Origin: Anaerococcus sp. Marseille-Q5996
GTDB lineage: Bacteria; Bacillota; Clostridia; Tissierellales; Peptoniphilaceae
DNA length: 64,000 nt
Assembly (NCBI RefSeq): GCF_946893725.1
Contig: NZ_CAMPPE010000001.1
Coordinates: forward strand, 248,001-312,000
Reading direction: 5' to 3'
In this document: piece after piece, positions 1-9,669 of the stretch
Layout of the letters: each line of letters opens with the position of its first letter
Numbering within the stretch: the first letter of the stretch is position 1
Made by a program: the position numbers and the translations under genes
Notes under the pieces: generated by a model
The model's input: the letters and a program-made list of their open reading frames with translations, nothing else
The model's database searches: none
Told to the model about the DNA's origin: nothing

Positions 1-311
1 AAACTACCTACAAAAATTCCTATCATAATGGCAGCAAAATTTTTCTTTAAAATATCAATGTTATCATAAAGGCTTACCATTAGAGCAACTGTTGCTGGCC
101 CTATAAAAAATGAAACTAAAGACCCACCTTGGTTATAATCCTTATAAGAAATGCCAGCTGCGGATAAAATAATTGAAATAACTATAATTGAAATTAAAAG
201 TGGATTAAAGATTGATCTTAAAATCCCGTTATGTATTTTATTTGTAAATTTTTTTGCTAATTGAAATACTACAAAAGATAAGACTATGCCAAAATATGAA
301 TTACTAAACAT
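1..311 (-). CDS. lrgB: LrgB family membrane protein (partial, N-terminal part)
   Basis: The reading frame starts at an ATG (309-311) and runs off the left window edge, giving about 103 residues with hydrophobic segments. The stretch FFIGPATVALMVSLY is the LrgB/CidB family hallmark. LrgB works with LrgA in the membrane; the pair is thought to modulate murein hydrolase activity and autolysis or to export small metabolites such as pyruvate. The start overlaps the lrgA stop by 8 bases, so the two are translationally coupled. Only the 5' part is present because of the window boundary; I see no frameshift. Confidence 0.88.
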   Translation of the reverse strand, partial: MFSNSYFGIVLSFVVFQLAKKFTNKIHNGILRSIFNPLLISIIVISIILSAAGISYKDYNQGGSLVSFFIGPATVALMVSLYDNIDILKKNFAAIMIGIFVGS

Positions 312-657
312 GTTTGCTCCTTTTTTGTATAAAGCTTACAACAAGCATGGTTACAGCCATGGCAATAGTACTTGCAACAATTGTCACCACAAACATTGCA
401 ACAAAATTTTGAGTAAACAAATCAAAATTTTCAATTATACCAACCCCAACAGGTACAAACAAAAAACTCATATTATCTAGTATGACATTAGAAGTTTTCC
501 TTACTTGGTCAGGATTAAGCTTTTTGCTAACAAAAAGTAAAAATAAGATTAGCATCCCATAAATAGTTTCAGGAATCGGCAGGGGAATTAAGTACTTTAG
601 AACGCTACCAGCTAGAAGGCAGGCGCATAAGATTACAAATTCTTTTAAGATTTTCAT
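304..657 (-). CDS. lrgA: LrgA family holin-like protein
   Basis: The product is 117 residues with four predicted membrane segments. The motif PIPETIYGMLILFLLF matches the conserved PGxxxGMxLLFxLL core of the LrgA/CidA family, followed by a small conserved segment FVPVGVGII. LrgA is a holin-like partner of LrgB in the cytoplasmic membrane. I chose the ATG at 655-657, preceded by GAGGTC on the minus strand, over a longer upstream frame with no family similarity. It is the first gene of a two-gene operon with lrgB (8-base overlap). The longer frame reaching 777 would include the promoter and is rejected. Confidence 0.88.
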   Translation of the reverse strand: MKILKEFVILCACLLAGSVLKYLIPLPIPETIYGMLILFLLFVSKKLNPDQVRKTSNVILDNMSFLFVPVGVGIIENFDLFTQNFVAMFVVTIVASTIAMAVTMLVVSFIQKRSKHV

Positions 658-696
658 TATTGACCTCAAATTCTTTTTATTAATGATACAAGTTCT

Positions 697-724
697 ATTA
701 TAATTTAATAAAAATATTTTACAA
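697..724 (-). promoter_or_regulatory. Putative lrgAB promoter
   Basis: On the minus strand a TATAAT -10 (697-702) is preceded after 16 bases by TTGTAA (719-724) as a weak -35. It lies about 40 bases upstream of the lrgA start. Confidence 0.45.
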
Positions 725-863
725 ATTTTTATTTGACATAGGTTATTTTGCCGGTATATTATTGGAACGTTACACAAGAAATGCTGAAAAATTAAGCTTT
801 GTAAACAAGCTTTATAAATATTTATAAATTTATATAAATGTTTGTAAAATGTATACTTTACAC

Positions 864-892
864 TTGATTTTGTAGTGTTTTTGTTGTATTAT
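864..892 (+). promoter_or_regulatory. Putative promoter of the S10 ribosomal operon
   Basis: TTGATT (864-869) and TATTAT (887-892) are separated by exactly 17 bases, in very AT-rich DNA, about 145 bases upstream of rpsJ. This would give a 5' leader of roughly 140 bases. Confidence 0.5.
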
Positions 893-899
893 ATTATGG

Positions 900-1037
900 T
901 GCTTTGAAGCAAGATGTTGCTTGTGACTTAGGCCAAAATCACAAGGGAACTTTTGCCTAGCAAGTTTAGAAATAATTCTAAGCGGTTTCCACACACATAA
1001 AACGCCCGGAGGCGTGGTAAAGAAAGAGAGAGGAAAA
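900..1037 (+). promoter_or_regulatory. Structured leader of the rpsJ operon
   Basis: This untranslated stretch has much higher GC than its surroundings. It contains CTTGTGA/TCACAAG arms (920-926 and 939-945), a longer AGGC..AAAA / TTTTGCCT pairing around them, and a CGCC-CGGA-GGCG hairpin (1003-1014) just before the rpsJ ribosome binding site. Ribosomal protein operon leaders are often autoregulated by one of their products (L4 in other bacteria). The structure fits that idea, but I do not recognise a catalogued motif. Confidence 0.45.
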
Positions 1038-1349
1038 ATGGCTAATCAACAAAAAATCAGAATTAGATTAAGAGCTTACGATCACGAAGTAATCGATAGC
1101 TCAGCAGAAAAAATCGTAGAAGCGGTTAAAAGAAGCGGAGCAGAAGTATCTGGACCAATTCCACTTCCAACAGAAGTAGAAAAAATCACAATTTTAAGAG
1201 CGGTTCATAAATACAAAGACTCTAGAGAACAGTTTGAACAAAGAACACACAAAAGATTAATCGATATCTTAGGCCCAAATGCCAAAACACTTGATGCACT
1301 TAAGAAATTAAACTTACCTGCAGGTGTTGATATCGAAATTAAGTTATAA
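1038..1349 (+). CDS. rpsJ: 30S ribosomal protein S10
   Basis: This 103-residue protein matches full-length S10 (motifs [34 protein letters not shown]). S10 sits in the 30S head and also acts with NusB in antitermination. I chose the ATG at 1038, preceded by AGAGAGGA, rather than an upstream GTG at 1014 that would add eight unconserved residues. It is the first gene of the long ribosomal cluster and follows the structured leader. Confidence 0.98.
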   Translation: MANQQKIRIRLRAYDHEVIDSSAEKIVEAVKRSGAEVSGPIPLPTEVEKITILRAVHKYKDSREQFEQRTHKRLIDILGPNAKTLDALKKLNLPAGVDIEIKL

Positions 1350-1403
1350 CAACTGTAATTAGAATGATTGGATAATCAATCCGCTGTAATTAAGGAGGTA
1401 CTC

Positions 1404-2039
1404 ATGAAGAGTATATTTACAACAAAAGTAGGCATGACTCAAGTCATCGATGAAGATGGAGTTATCACTCCAGTTACTGTTCTAAAAGCTGATGAAAATG
1501 TAGTTGTACAAATTAAAACAGACGAAACAGACGGTTACAACGCAGTTCAAATCGGTTATATGGACAAAAAAGAAAAAAATGTTAAAAAACCTATTAGAGG
1601 TCATTTTGACAAAGCAGGCGCATCTTACAAAAGATATTTAAAAGAAGTTAACTACGGAAATGACCCAATCGACTTAGTAGTTGGTGATAAAGTAGCAGTA
1701 GACATCTTTGAAGAAGGCGAAATCGTAGACGTTGTTGCAACAAGCAAGGGTAAGGGTACCCAAGGTGCTATCAAAAGATGGAACTATGGTAGAGGTCCAC
1801 AATCTCACGGTTCTAAATCTCACAGAGTAGCAGGTGCTCGTTCAGCAGGTTCAGATCCAGCAAGAGTATTCAAAGGTAGAAAAGGCTCAGGAAAAATGGG
1901 AAATGAAAGAGTTACAATCCAAAATTTACAAGTAGTTAAAGTAAATACAGAAGACTCTTACATCCTAGTTAAAGGTGCGGTTCCAGGACCTAAAGGCGGA
2001 CTTGTTCAAATCAAACAAGCAGTCAAAGGCCAAAACTAA
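1404..2039 (+). CDS. rplC: 50S ribosomal protein L3
   Basis: This 211-residue L3 is an early-assembly 23S rRNA binding protein near the peptidyl transferase centre. The N-terminus MKSIFTTKVGMTQVIDEDG and the loop GPQSHGSKSHRVAGARSAGS are typical. The start at 1404 follows TAAGGAGG at ideal distance; an upstream TTG-started extension (1368) has no L3 similarity. It lies between rpsJ and rplD in the standard S10 order. Confidence 0.98.
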   Translation: MKSIFTTKVGMTQVIDEDGVITPVTVLKADENVVVQIKTDETDGYNAVQIGYMDKKEKNVKKPIRGHFDKAGASYKRYLKEVNYGNDPIDLVVGDKVAVDIFEEGEIVDVVATSKGKGTQGAIKRWNYGRGPQSHGSKSHRVAGARSAGSDPARVFKGRKGSGKMGNERVTIQNLQVVKVNTEDSYILVKGAVPGPKGGLVQIKQAVKGQN

Positions 2040-2050
2040 GGAGGAGTTAG

Positions 2051-2674
2051 ATGCCTAAAGTTAATGTTTTAAACATAAAAGGAGAAAATGTTGGAGAATT
2101 AGAGTTAAACGAAACTCTATTTAACACTGAAATTAGCGAACACGCTGTATATGAAGTAGTTAAAAACCAACTAGCAAATAAAAGACAAGGTACACAATCT
2201 GCTAAAACACGTGCTGAAGTACGTGGTGGTGGACGTAAACCATTTAGACAAAAAGGAACAGGTAGAGCTCGTCAAGGTTCAATTAGAGCACCACACTACA
2301 CAGGCGGTGGAGTTGTATTTGCACCAAAACCAAGAGACTACAGCTATCAAGTTCCTAAAAAACTAAGAAGAAAAGCACTTTACTCAGTTCTTACTTCAAA
2401 AGTAAACGAAAATGAATTAATTGTTTTAGATAGCCTATCATTTGAAGCTCCTAAAACAAAAGAAGCAGCAAACATCTTAAATGCAATCGATGCTGGTAAA
2501 AAAGCTTATGTTGTAACAGCAGAAAATGACAAACTAGTTTATAGATCATTTAGAAATATCGAAGGTGTAGATGTATCAGCTGCAAACCTAATCAATGTTT
2601 ATGACTTAGTAAGACACAACAAGCTAGTAATTACAAAAGATGCAATTGCTAAACTTGAGGAGGTATTTATATAA
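2051..2674 (+). CDS. rplD: 50S ribosomal protein L4
   Basis: This 207-residue L4 lines the exit tunnel with L22. The extended loop with [19 protein letters not shown] (about residues 59-77) carries the basic tunnel segment where macrolide-resistance substitutions can arise; nothing unusual is seen there. In several bacteria L4 represses its own operon. The gene overlaps rplW by one base (TAATG). Confidence 0.98.
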   Translation: MPKVNVLNIKGENVGELELNETLFNTEISEHAVYEVVKNQLANKRQGTQSAKTRAEVRGGGRKPFRQKGTGRARQGSIRAPHYTGGGVVFAPKPRDYSYQVPKKLRRKALYSVLTSKVNENELIVLDSLSFEAPKTKEAANILNAIDAGKKAYVVTAENDKLVYRSFRNIEGVDVSAANLINVYDLVRHNKLVITKDAIAKLEEVFI

Positions 2675-2967
2675 TGAAATCACCTTATGAAATAATTAAA
2701 AGACCAATTATTACAGAAAAATCAATGAGCTTACTTGATGAAAACAAATACACTTTTGAAGTAGACAAAAATGCAAACAAACCAGAAATCAAAGCTGCAA
2801 TCGAACAAATCTTTGATGGCGTAAAAGTTCAAAAAGTTAGAACAATGAATTACGAAGGTAAAAAAGTAAGAACACGTCATGGAATCGGTAAAAGAGCTGA
2901 CTGGAAAAAAGCTGTAGTTACATTAACAGCAGACAGTGCAGAAATTGAATACTTCGAAGGTTTATAA
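2674..2967 (+). CDS. rplW: 50S ribosomal protein L23
   Basis: This 97-residue L23 sits at the tunnel exit, the docking site for trigger factor and SRP. Conserved segments include IIKRPIITEKS and YTFEVDKNANKPEIKAAIE. Its start codon overlaps the rplD stop by one base, indicating translational coupling; the ribosome binding site GAGGAGG lies inside rplD. Confidence 0.97.
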   Translation: MKSPYEIIKRPIITEKSMSLLDENKYTFEVDKNANKPEIKAAIEQIFDGVKVQKVRTMNYEGKKVRTRHGIGKRADWKKAVVTLTADSAEIEYFEGL

Positions 2968-2978
2968 GGAGGATTTAA

Positions 2979-3812
2979 ATGCCTATTAGAAAATTAAAAC
3001 CAACTTCAAACGGCCATAGAAATATGTCTGTTTCAACATTCGAAGAAATCACAACAAACAAACCTGAAAAATCACTTTTAACAGACCTTAAAAGCAAAGG
3101 TGGACGTAACAATACAGGTAGAACAACTGTTCGTTTTAGAGGCGGTGGAGTAAAAAGAAAATACAGAATCATCGACTTTAAAAGAAATAAAGATGATATT
3201 CCAGCAACAGTAAAAACTATCGAATACGATCCAAACAGATCAGCAAACATTGCTCTACTTGCATATGCAGATGGAGAAAAAAGATATATTCTTGCACCAA
3301 GAGGACTTAAAGTAAATGATAAAGTTATCTCTGGAGCAAATGCAGATATCAAACCTGGTAATGCACTAGAACTTAAAGATATCCCAGTAGGTACAACAGT
3401 ACACAATATCGAAATGAGACCAGGCCAAGGCGGTATCCTAGTAAGATCAGCTGGAACTGGTGCACAACTTATGGCTAAAGAAGGTAACTTTGCAACACTA
3501 AGATTACCAAGTGGTGAAGTTAGATTAATCCACCTAAACTGTAAAGCTACAATAGGTGTTGTAGGAAACCAAGAACACGAATTAATCAGACTAGGAAAAG
3601 CTGGTAAATCAAGATACCTAGGACGTAGACCACACGTAAGAGGTTCTGTAATGAACCCAGTAGATCACCCACACGGTGGTGGTGAAGGTAGAACACCAAT
3701 CGGTCGTCCATCACCAATGACACCATGGGGTAAAAAAGCTATCGGTGTTAAAACACGTAACAACAAAAAATCTTCTACACAATACATTGTAAGAAGAAGA
3801 GACGAAAAATAG
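2979..3812 (+). CDS. rplB: 50S ribosomal protein L2
   Basis: This 277-residue L2 is needed for subunit association and peptidyl transferase assembly. The C-terminal motif [14 protein letters not shown] includes the conserved histidine near the active site. The length is normal and a GGAGG ribosome binding site precedes the ATG. It is co-directional with rplW and rpsS in the S10 cluster. Confidence 0.98.
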   Translation: MPIRKLKPTSNGHRNMSVSTFEEITTNKPEKSLLTDLKSKGGRNNTGRTTVRFRGGGVKRKYRIIDFKRNKDDIPATVKTIEYDPNRSANIALLAYADGEKRYILAPRGLKVNDKVISGANADIKPGNALELKDIPVGTTVHNIEMRPGQGGILVRSAGTGAQLMAKEGNFATLRLPSGEVRLIHLNCKATIGVVGNQEHELIRLGKAGKSRYLGRRPHVRGSVMNPVDHPHGGGEGRTPIGRPSPMTPWGKKAIGVKTRNNKKSSTQYIVRRRDEK

Positions 3813-3821
3813 GGGGATATA

Positions 3822-4109
3822 ATGGCTAGATCACTTAAAAAAGGACCATTTGTCGATGATCATTTAATGAAAAAAATTGACGAATTAAATGAAAAAAATG
3901 AAAAAAAAGTTGTAAAAACTTGGTCAAGACGTTCTACAATATTCCCTGAATTTGTAGAACATACAATAGCAGTTCACGATGGTAGAAAACACGTGCCAAT
4001 CTATATCACAGAAGATATGGTAGGACACAAACTAGGTGAATTTGTACCAACAAGAACATTCAGAGGCCACGCTAAAAAAGCTACTGAAATGAAATCAAAA
4101 ATGCGTTAG
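3822..4109 (+). CDS. rpsS: 30S ribosomal protein S19
   Basis: This 95-residue S19 belongs to the 30S head and contacts S13. Typical segments are [29 protein letters not shown] and [16 protein letters not shown]. The length is as expected, and the ribosome binding site GGGGG lies 6 bases upstream. Confidence 0.97.
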   Translation: MARSLKKGPFVDDHLMKKIDELNEKNEKKVVKTWSRRSTIFPEFVEHTIAVHDGRKHVPIYITEDMVGHKLGEFVPTRTFRGHAKKATEMKSKMR

Positions 4110-4118
4110 GAGATGACA

Positions 4119-4457
4119 ATGGAAGTAAAAGCAACAGCTAAATATCAAAGAATATCTCCTCTTAAAGTAAACTATATTTGTAAAGAAATTAGAGGTAAAC
4201 AAGTAGACGAAGCACTAAATATCTTAAGATTTACAAACAAAAAAGGTGCAAGATTACTTGAAGATGTACTAAAAAGCGCAATCGCAAATGCAGAAAACAA
4301 CAATGGACTTGATAGAGAAGACCTAATTGTAAAAAACGCATTTGCAAATGATGCTCCAACAATGAAAAGATGGCATCCAAAAGCTAAAGGTGCAGCTTAC
4401 CCAATACTAAAAAGAAGCAGCCACATCGGTGTAGTTCTTGAGAATATAGAAGCATAG
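4119..4457 (+). CDS. rplV: 50S ribosomal protein L22
   Basis: This 112-residue L22 lines the nascent peptide tunnel opposite L4. Motifs are ATAKYQRISPLKVN at the N-terminus and MKRWHPKAKGAA plus RSSHIGVVLE near the C-terminus. An ATG at 4113 is also in frame, but it overlaps the AGGAG ribosome binding site at 4108-4112, so the ATG at 4119 is preferred. Confidence 0.96.
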   Translation: MEVKATAKYQRISPLKVNYICKEIRGKQVDEALNILRFTNKKGARLLEDVLKSAIANAENNNGLDREDLIVKNAFANDAPTMKRWHPKAKGAAYPILKRSSHIGVVLENIEA

Positions 4458-4466
4458 GAGGAAAAG

Positions 4467-5216
4467 ATGGGCCAAAAAGTAAACCCAAAAGGATTTAGAG
4501 TTGGTGTTATTAAAGATTGGGATTCAAAATGGTTTGCAGACAAAGAAGAATTCTCAGATCTTTTAGTAGAAGACTATAACATCAGAAAAGTAATAAAAAA
4601 AGAAGTTTATGATGCAGGTATTGCAGATATCGAAATCGAAAGAGCTGTAAACAACCTAAAAATCACAATCTATGCTGGAAAACCAGGAATGGTAATCGGT
4701 AAAGGTGGAGCTGGAATCGAAGAACTTAAGAAAAAAATCGAAAAAGTTGCACCAGGCAAAAGAACAATCATAAACGTTGAAGAAATTAAATACCAAGACC
4801 TAAATGCACAACTAGTAGCAGAAAATATTGCATCAGCACTAGAAAACAGGGTTGCATTTAGACGTGCTATGAAACAACCAATCCAAAGAACAATGAGAGC
4901 TGGAGCAAAAGGTATCAAAACAATGGTATCTGGAAGACTTGGTGGAGCTGATATGGCTAGAAGCGAAGGATATTCTGAAGGAACAATTCCACTTCAAACA
5001 CTAAGAGCAGACATTGACTATGGATTTGCAGAAGCAGATACAGAATATGGTAAAATTGGTTGTAAAGTTTGGATCTACAAAGGCGAAATCCTACCAGGAG
5101 AAAAGGCAGTTCGCGAACCAAAAATGAAACAAAGACCAAACAATAGAAACAACAAAAAAAGAAGAAACAATAACAGACGTCCTAACAGAAACACAAACGA
5201 AAATACTAACAACTAG
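4467..5216 (+). CDS. rpsC: 30S ribosomal protein S3 with Asn/Arg-rich tail
   Basis: This 249-residue S3 is part of the mRNA entry site. It has the KH domain motif [18 protein letters not shown] (about residues 71-88) and the S3 C-terminal domain with [20 protein letters not shown]. Roughly the last 30 residues form a low-complexity tail of Asn, Arg and Lys that goes beyond the conserved core. S3 tails vary between species, so I treat this as natural. Confidence 0.97.
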   Translation: MGQKVNPKGFRVGVIKDWDSKWFADKEEFSDLLVEDYNIRKVIKKEVYDAGIADIEIERAVNNLKITIYAGKPGMVIGKGGAGIEELKKKIEKVAPGKRTIINVEEIKYQDLNAQLVAENIASALENRVAFRRAMKQPIQRTMRAGAKGIKTMVSGRLGGADMARSEGYSEGTIPLQTLRADIDYGFAEADTEYGKIGCKVWIYKGEILPGEKAVREPKMKQRPNNRNNKKRRNNNRRPNRNTNENTNN

Positions 5217-5239
5217 TATTTGAATAAGGAGAAAAACTT

Positions 5240-5668
5240 ATGTTAATGCCTAAAAGAGTTAAATATCGTAGACAACATAGGGGCAGAATGAAAGGTGAAG
5301 CTCAAAGAGGAAACCAACTAGCTTACGGTGAATACGGCTTACAAGCCCTAGAAGCTACTTGGATGACAGCTAACCAAATCGAGGCTGCTCGTCGTGCGAT
5401 GACAAGATATATCAAAAGAGGTGGTCAAATCTGGATTAAAGTATTCCCAGATAAACCAGTATCTAAAAAACCTGCAGAAGTAAGAATGGGTTCTGGTAAA
5501 GGTTCCCCAGAATATTGGGTAGCAGTAGTAAAACCAGGCCGTGTACTATTTGAAATGAGTGGGGTTAGCGAAGAAATTGCAAGAGAAGCTATGAGACTTG
5601 CTGCGCAAAAACTTCCAATCAAAACCAAATTCATACAAAGACTTGAAGTTACAGGTACGGAGGAATAA
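5240..5668 (+). CDS. rplP: 50S ribosomal protein L16
   Basis: This 142-residue L16 organises tRNA binding in the large subunit. The N-terminus [19 protein letters not shown] and the segment [19 protein letters not shown] are family signatures. The start is the first ATG after TAAGGAG; MLxPKRVKYR starts are normal in Firmicutes. Confidence 0.97.
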   Translation: MLMPKRVKYRRQHRGRMKGEAQRGNQLAYGEYGLQALEATWMTANQIEAARRAMTRYIKRGGQIWIKVFPDKPVSKKPAEVRMGSGKGSPEYWVAVVKPGRVLFEMSGVSEEIAREAMRLAAQKLPIKTKFIQRLEVTGTEE

Positions 5669-5670
5669 TA

Positions 5671-5877
5671 ATGAAAGCAAAAGAAATCAGAAATTTATCA
5701 GACCATGATTTAGATAAACAATTATATGATTTACAAAGTGAGCTTTTTAATCTTCGTTTCAGACTTGCAACTGGACAATTAGAAAATCCATCAGCAATTG
5801 GAAATGTCAAAAAAGACATCGCAAGAGTTAAAACAATTCAAACTGAAAGAAAGCTTAATATAAATAGGGAGGCTTAA
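5671..5877 (+). CDS. rpmC: 50S ribosomal protein L29
   Basis: This 68-residue, largely helical L29 sits near the tunnel exit beside L23. The motif [20 protein letters not shown] is characteristic. It starts 2 bases after the rplP stop with GGAGG inside the end of rplP. Confidence 0.96.
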   Translation: MKAKEIRNLSDHDLDKQLYDLQSELFNLRFRLATGQLENPSAIGNVKKDIARVKTIQTERKLNINREA

Positions 5878-5882
5878 ATTTC

Positions 5883-6143
5883 ATGGAAAGAAACAGTAGA
5901 AGAGTAGAACGTGGTGTTGTAGTATCTGATGCGATGGATAAAACAATTACAGTTTTAGTTGAAGAAAAAATTTCACACCCAGTTTACAAAAAAAGAATCA
6001 ACAGAAGTAAAAAATATAAAGCTCATGATGAGAAAAATGAAGCTAAAGTAGGCGATACAGTAGTAATTATGGAAACTCGTCCTCTATCAAAAACAAAAAG
6101 ATGGAGACTAGTAAGAGTTGCCGAAGCTGCTGAAATTGTTTAA
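5883..6143 (+). CDS. rpsQ: 30S ribosomal protein S17
   Basis: This 86-residue S17 is an early 16S rRNA binding protein with an OB fold. Family motifs are [36 protein letters not shown] and [14 protein letters not shown]. The start follows GGGAGG located in the rpmC stop region. Confidence 0.97.
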   Translation: MERNSRRVERGVVVSDAMDKTITVLVEEKISHPVYKKRINRSKKYKAHDEKNEAKVGDTVVIMETRPLSKTKRWRLVRVAEAAEIV

Positions 6144-6161
6144 TAAGTTAAGGAGATATTC

Positions 6162-6530
6162 ATGATACAACAAGAAACTCGCATGAGAGTTGCAGATAAC
6201 TCCGGAGCACGTGAATTATTAGTAATTAAAGTTCTAGGCGGAACTGGCAGTAGATATGCAAATATCGGTGATGTTGTAACTTGTTCAGTAAAAAGTGCAA
6301 CACCCGGAGGAGCGGTAAAAAAAGGTGACGTTGTAAAAGCTGTAATCGTTAGAAGCAAAAGAGGATTAAAAAGAGCTGACGGATCAAAAATCAATTTTGA
6401 TGAAAACGCAGCAGTAATCATCAAAGAAGACAAATCACCAGTAGGAACTCGTATATTTGGACCAGTAACTAGAGAATTAAGAGGGGAAGGATTCATGAGA
6501 ATTATATCCCTAGCTCCAGAAGTATTATAG
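6162..6530 (+). CDS. rplN: 50S ribosomal protein L14
   Basis: This 122-residue L14 lies at the subunit interface and binds RsfS. Motifs are [19 protein letters not shown], the basic [15 protein letters not shown] segment, and [13 protein letters not shown]. The length is standard and AAGGAG lies upstream. Confidence 0.98.
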   Translation: MIQQETRMRVADNSGARELLVIKVLGGTGSRYANIGDVVTCSVKSATPGGAVKKGDVVKAVIVRSKRGLKRADGSKINFDENAAVIIKEDKSPVGTRIFGPVTRELRGEGFMRIISLAPEVL

Positions 6531-6539
6531 GAGGAAGTT

Positions 6540-6848
6540 ATGCACGTTAAAAAAGGCGATAAAGTTCAAATAATATCAGGCTCATACAAGGGTCATGTTG
6601 GAGAAGTAATTGAAGCTTATCCAAAAGAAAATAAAGTAGTAGTTCAAGGTGCTAATGTTAGAATTAAACACCAAAAAGCAACACAAATGGGTGGCGAAAG
6701 CGGAAGAATCGAAAAAGAATGCCCAATTGATGCTTCAAAAGTACTTTTATACTCAGAAGAACTTAAAAAAGGTGTAAGAACTAGCAAAGTGCTTGAAGAT
6801 GGCAGAAAAATCAGAGTAAGCCATAAAACAAACGAAAAATTCGACTGA
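6540..6848 (+). CDS. rplX: 50S ribosomal protein L24
   Basis: This 102-residue L24 is an assembly initiator with an N-terminal KOW motif (KKGDKVQIISGSYKGHVGEV). It lies between rplN and rplE in the spc order. AGGAGG is right at the end of rplN. Confidence 0.97.
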   Translation: MHVKKGDKVQIISGSYKGHVGEVIEAYPKENKVVVQGANVRIKHQKATQMGGESGRIEKECPIDASKVLLYSEELKKGVRTSKVLEDGRKIRVSHKTNEKFD

Positions 6849-6863
6849 GTTTAAGGAGAAATT

Positions 6864-7409
6864 ATGGCAAACAGCAGACTAAAAGAAAAATACGAAAATG
6901 AAGTAGTAAAAGCATTAATAGAAAAATTTGGCTATGAAAATGTAATGCAAGTACCAAAACTTGAAAAAATCGTAATTAACGTTGGTCTTGGAGAAGCAAA
7001 AGATAACCAAAATCTATTAAATGCAGTTAAAAATGAGCTTGCATTAATTACAGGACAACAACCTATTGAAGCAAAAGCTAAAAAATCAGTAGCTAACTTC
7101 AAACTTAGAGAAGGTCAAGCAATTGGTGCAAAAGTAACATTAAGACGTGAAAAAATGTATGATTTCCTAGACAAACTAATCTCAATTTCACTACCACGTG
7201 TTAGAGACTTTAGAGGAATAAATCCAAATTCATTTGATGGACGTGGAAACTATTCACTAGGAATAAAAGAACAGTTAATTTTCCCAGAAATCAAATACGA
7301 TAACGTAGATTTCCTACACGGAATGGATATAACAATAGTTACTACAGCAAAAACAGATGAAGAAGCTAAAGCATTCTTACAATTAATGGGAATGCCATTT
7401 ACAAAATAA
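6864..7409 (+). CDS. rplE: 50S ribosomal protein L5
   Basis: This 181-residue L5 binds 5S rRNA. Motifs are [40 protein letters not shown] and [19 protein letters not shown]. The length matches the family. Confidence 0.98.
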   Translation: MANSRLKEKYENEVVKALIEKFGYENVMQVPKLEKIVINVGLGEAKDNQNLLNAVKNELALITGQQPIEAKAKKSVANFKLREGQAIGAKVTLRREKMYDFLDKLISISLPRVRDFRGINPNSFDGRGNYSLGIKEQLIFPEIKYDNVDFLHGMDITIVTTAKTDEEAKAFLQLMGMPFTK

Positions 7410-7420
7410 AGGAGCGCTTA

Positions 7421-7606
7421 ATGGCTAAAAAGTCAATGATAGCTAAACAAAAAAAACATCACAAATATTCAACACAAGAATATAGCAGATGTAAAATTTG
7501 TGGTAGACCACATGGCTACCTTAGAAAATATGGAATTTGCCGTATTTGCTTTAGAGAATTAGCAAATGAAGGAAAAATTCCAGGAGTTAGAAAATCAAGC
7601 TGGTAA
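7421..7606 (+). CDS. rpsN: 30S ribosomal protein S14 type Z (zinc-binding)
   Basis: This 61-residue short S14 has the zinc ribbon [20 protein letters not shown], so it is the zinc-dependent (C+) form. It is inserted between rplE and rpsH as in most Firmicutes. No zinc-independent paralogue is visible in the window. Confidence 0.97.
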   Translation: MAKKSMIAKQKKHHKYSTQEYSRCKICGRPHGYLRKYGICRICFRELANEGKIPGVRKSSW

Positions 7607-7624
7607 TTAGGGAGGATATTAATT

Positions 7625-8020
7625 ATGATGACAGATCCAATAGCGGATATGCTAACAAGAATTAGAAATGCAGTAAAAGCTAATCATAAACAAGTAAGCT
7701 TACCATCTTCTAATGAGAAAAAAGCTATTGCACAAATTCTTCTTGATGAAGGCTTCATAAACGGATTTAATGTTGAAGAAGACAACAAACAAGGAATTCT
7801 TACAATAGACTTAAAATATACAGAAAACGGCGAGAGAGTAATCTCAGGACTAAGAAGAATAAGTAAACCAGGCCTAAGAGTTTATGTAAAATCAAACGAA
7901 GTACCTAAAGTACTAAATGGTCTAGGAACAGCAATTATTTCAACATCAAAAGGACTTTTAACTGACAAAGCTGCAAGAGAAGAAAATGTAGGTGGCGAAG
8001 TTATTTGTTACGTATGGTAA
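7625..8020 (+). CDS. rpsH: 30S ribosomal protein S8
   Basis: This 131-residue S8 binds the central domain of 16S rRNA. Motifs are [13 protein letters not shown] at the start and [20 protein letters not shown] towards the end. Two adjacent ATGs (7625 and 7628) are possible starts. In E. coli S8 represses the spc operon. Confidence 0.97.
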   Translation: MMTDPIADMLTRIRNAVKANHKQVSLPSSNEKKAIAQILLDEGFINGFNVEEDNKQGILTIDLKYTENGERVISGLRRISKPGLRVYVKSNEVPKVLNGLGTAIISTSKGLLTDKAAREENVGGEVICYVW

Positions 8021-8030
8021 GGAGAAATAT

Positions 8031-8570
8031 ATGTCAAGAATAGGTAAACAACCAATTGAAATACCAAATGGAGTTTCAGTTGTTATTGATGGACAAACTA
8101 TCAGAGTAGAAGGACCAAAAGGTAACCTTACTCAAGATTTCCCAAAAACAATTGAAGTAGTTGAAGAAGATAATCAAATCCTAATCAACATTCCAGAAGA
8201 TTATACAAAACAACAAAACATCGACCATGGTTTATTTAGATCACTTATTGCAAATATGGTATTAGGTGTAACAGAAGGATTTAGCAAAACACTTCAAATC
8301 GAAGGTACAGGTTACAGAGCACAAAAACAAGGAAATAACTTAGTTATGAACCTTGGTTTCTCACACCAAGTAACTATGGAAGACCCAGAAGGTATCGAAA
8401 CTGAAACACCAAATGAAAGAACAATAATCGTAAAAGGTATCGATAAACAATTAGTAGGCTTACACGCAGCCAATATCAGAAAATGGAGAAAACCTGAACC
8501 ATACAAGGGTAAAGGTATCAGATATGAAGGCGAATATGTAAGACGTAAAGTTGGTAAGACAGGTAAGTAG
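8031..8570 (+). CDS. rplF: 50S ribosomal protein L6
   Basis: This 179-residue L6 sits near the factor-binding site. It starts MSRIGKQPIEIP and ends with KPEPYKGKGIRYEGEYVRRK, both diagnostic. The ATG at 8031 is preceded by AAGGAG; a longer frame from 7992 overlaps rpsH and is not conserved. Confidence 0.97.
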   Translation: MSRIGKQPIEIPNGVSVVIDGQTIRVEGPKGNLTQDFPKTIEVVEEDNQILINIPEDYTKQQNIDHGLFRSLIANMVLGVTEGFSKTLQIEGTGYRAQKQGNNLVMNLGFSHQVTMEDPEGIETETPNERTIIVKGIDKQLVGLHAANIRKWRKPEPYKGKGIRYEGEYVRRKVGKTGK

Positions 8571-8579
8571 GAGATATAA

Positions 8580-8945
8580 ATGGCTAAAGATAATAAAAGA
8601 CAAAGACTTCAAACTCGTAAAAAAAGAGTTAGAGCAAAAATCAGCGGTACTCCTGAAAGACCAAGACTTTCCGTATACAAATCAAATGCTAACATTTACG
8701 CACAAATTATTGATGATGTAAATGGAGTGACACTAGCAAGTGCAAACACATTACAAAGTGATGTAGCAGATGGATTAGAAAGCAAATCAAACATCGAAGC
8801 TGCAAGCAAAGTTGGTGAAGCTATTGCTAAAAAAGCAATCGATGCTGGTATAAAAGAAGTTGCCTTTGATAGAAATGGTAATTTATACCACGGAAAAGTT
8901 AAAGCTTTAGCTGAGGCAGCAAGAGAAGCTGGTCTTAAGTTTTAA
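8580..8945 (+). CDS. rplR: 50S ribosomal protein L18
   Basis: This 121-residue L18 is a 5S rRNA partner of L5. Motifs are [20 protein letters not shown] and [20 protein letters not shown]. It is in the normal place between rplF and rpsE. Confidence 0.97.
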   Translation: MAKDNKRQRLQTRKKRVRAKISGTPERPRLSVYKSNANIYAQIIDDVNGVTLASANTLQSDVADGLESKSNIEAASKVGEAIAKKAIDAGIKEVAFDRNGNLYHGKVKALAEAAREAGLKF

Positions 8946-8958
8946 TAGGAGGTATTAG

Positions 8959-9468
8959 ATGAATTATTTATTAAGAAGTGAAGTAGAAAAACTAAACCTC
9001 GAAGATAGAGTAGTTGCTATTAACAGAGTTGCTAAAACTGTAAAAGGTGGACGTAACATGAGATTTGCAGCACTTGTAGTAGTAGGAGATTCTAACGGAG
9101 TAGTTGGAGTTGGAACAGGAAAAGCTACAGAAGTACCAGAAGCAATCAGAAAAGCAACAGAAGATGCAAAAAAACACATGATCAAGGTTCCACTAGTAGG
9201 AACAACTATCCCTCACAGAGTTGAAGGAGAAAGAGGAGCAGGTCATGTATTACTAATGCCAGCTGTAGAAGGTACAGGAGTTATCGCTGGAGGTCCAGTG
9301 CGTGCTATCTGTGAATTAGCTGGGTATAAAGACATTAGAGCTAAAAACCTAGGTTCAAGTAACCCTAGAAATATCATCAATGCATGTCTAGACGCATTTT
9401 CTAACATGAAAACTGTTGAAGATGTTGCTAAACTTCGTGGTAAATCGGTAGAAGAATTCGATTATTAA
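8959..9468 (+). CDS. rpsE: 30S ribosomal protein S5
   Basis: This 169-residue S5 affects decoding accuracy. It contains the dsRBD-like N-terminal region with [20 protein letters not shown], the fidelity/spectinomycin loop (about residues 20-30), and the C-terminal domain with [14 protein letters not shown]. The loop residues look standard, with no obvious spectinomycin-resistance change. Confidence 0.97.
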   Translation: MNYLLRSEVEKLNLEDRVVAINRVAKTVKGGRNMRFAALVVVGDSNGVVGVGTGKATEVPEAIRKATEDAKKHMIKVPLVGTTIPHRVEGERGAGHVLLMPAVEGTGVIAGGPVRAICELAGYKDIRAKNLGSSNPRNIINACLDAFSNMKTVEDVAKLRGKSVEEFDY

Positions 9469-9477
9469 GGAGAGAGT

Positions 9478-9660
9478 ATGGCACAATTAGAAATCAAACT
9501 TAAAAGATCTTTTATCGGTAGAAAAGATGATCAAATTGCAACAGCAAAAGCCCTTGGACTTAGAAAAATTGGCCAAAGCGTTGTAAAAGAAGATAATCCA
9601 GCAGTAAGAGGAATGATCAATAAAATTCCATTTATGCTAGAAGTAAAAGAATTAAACTAG
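9478..9660 (+). CDS. rpmD: 50S ribosomal protein L30
   Basis: This 60-residue L30 has typical segments [20 protein letters not shown] and [23 protein letters not shown] ribosome binding site; located between rpsE and rplO. Confidence 0.96.
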   Translation: MAQLEIKLKRSFIGRKDDQIATAKALGLRKIGQSVVKEDNPAVRGMINKIPFMLEVKELN

Positions 9661-9669
9661 GAGTGTAAG

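Noticed and set aside
286-480. Plus-strand open frame of 64 codons
   Set aside because: It lies antisense to lrgA/lrgB, which have clear family motifs, and it has no ribosome binding site.
2975-3406. Minus-strand open frame of 143 codons
   Set aside because: It is the antisense of rplB, with codon bias imposed by the ribosomal gene; no family is recognisable.
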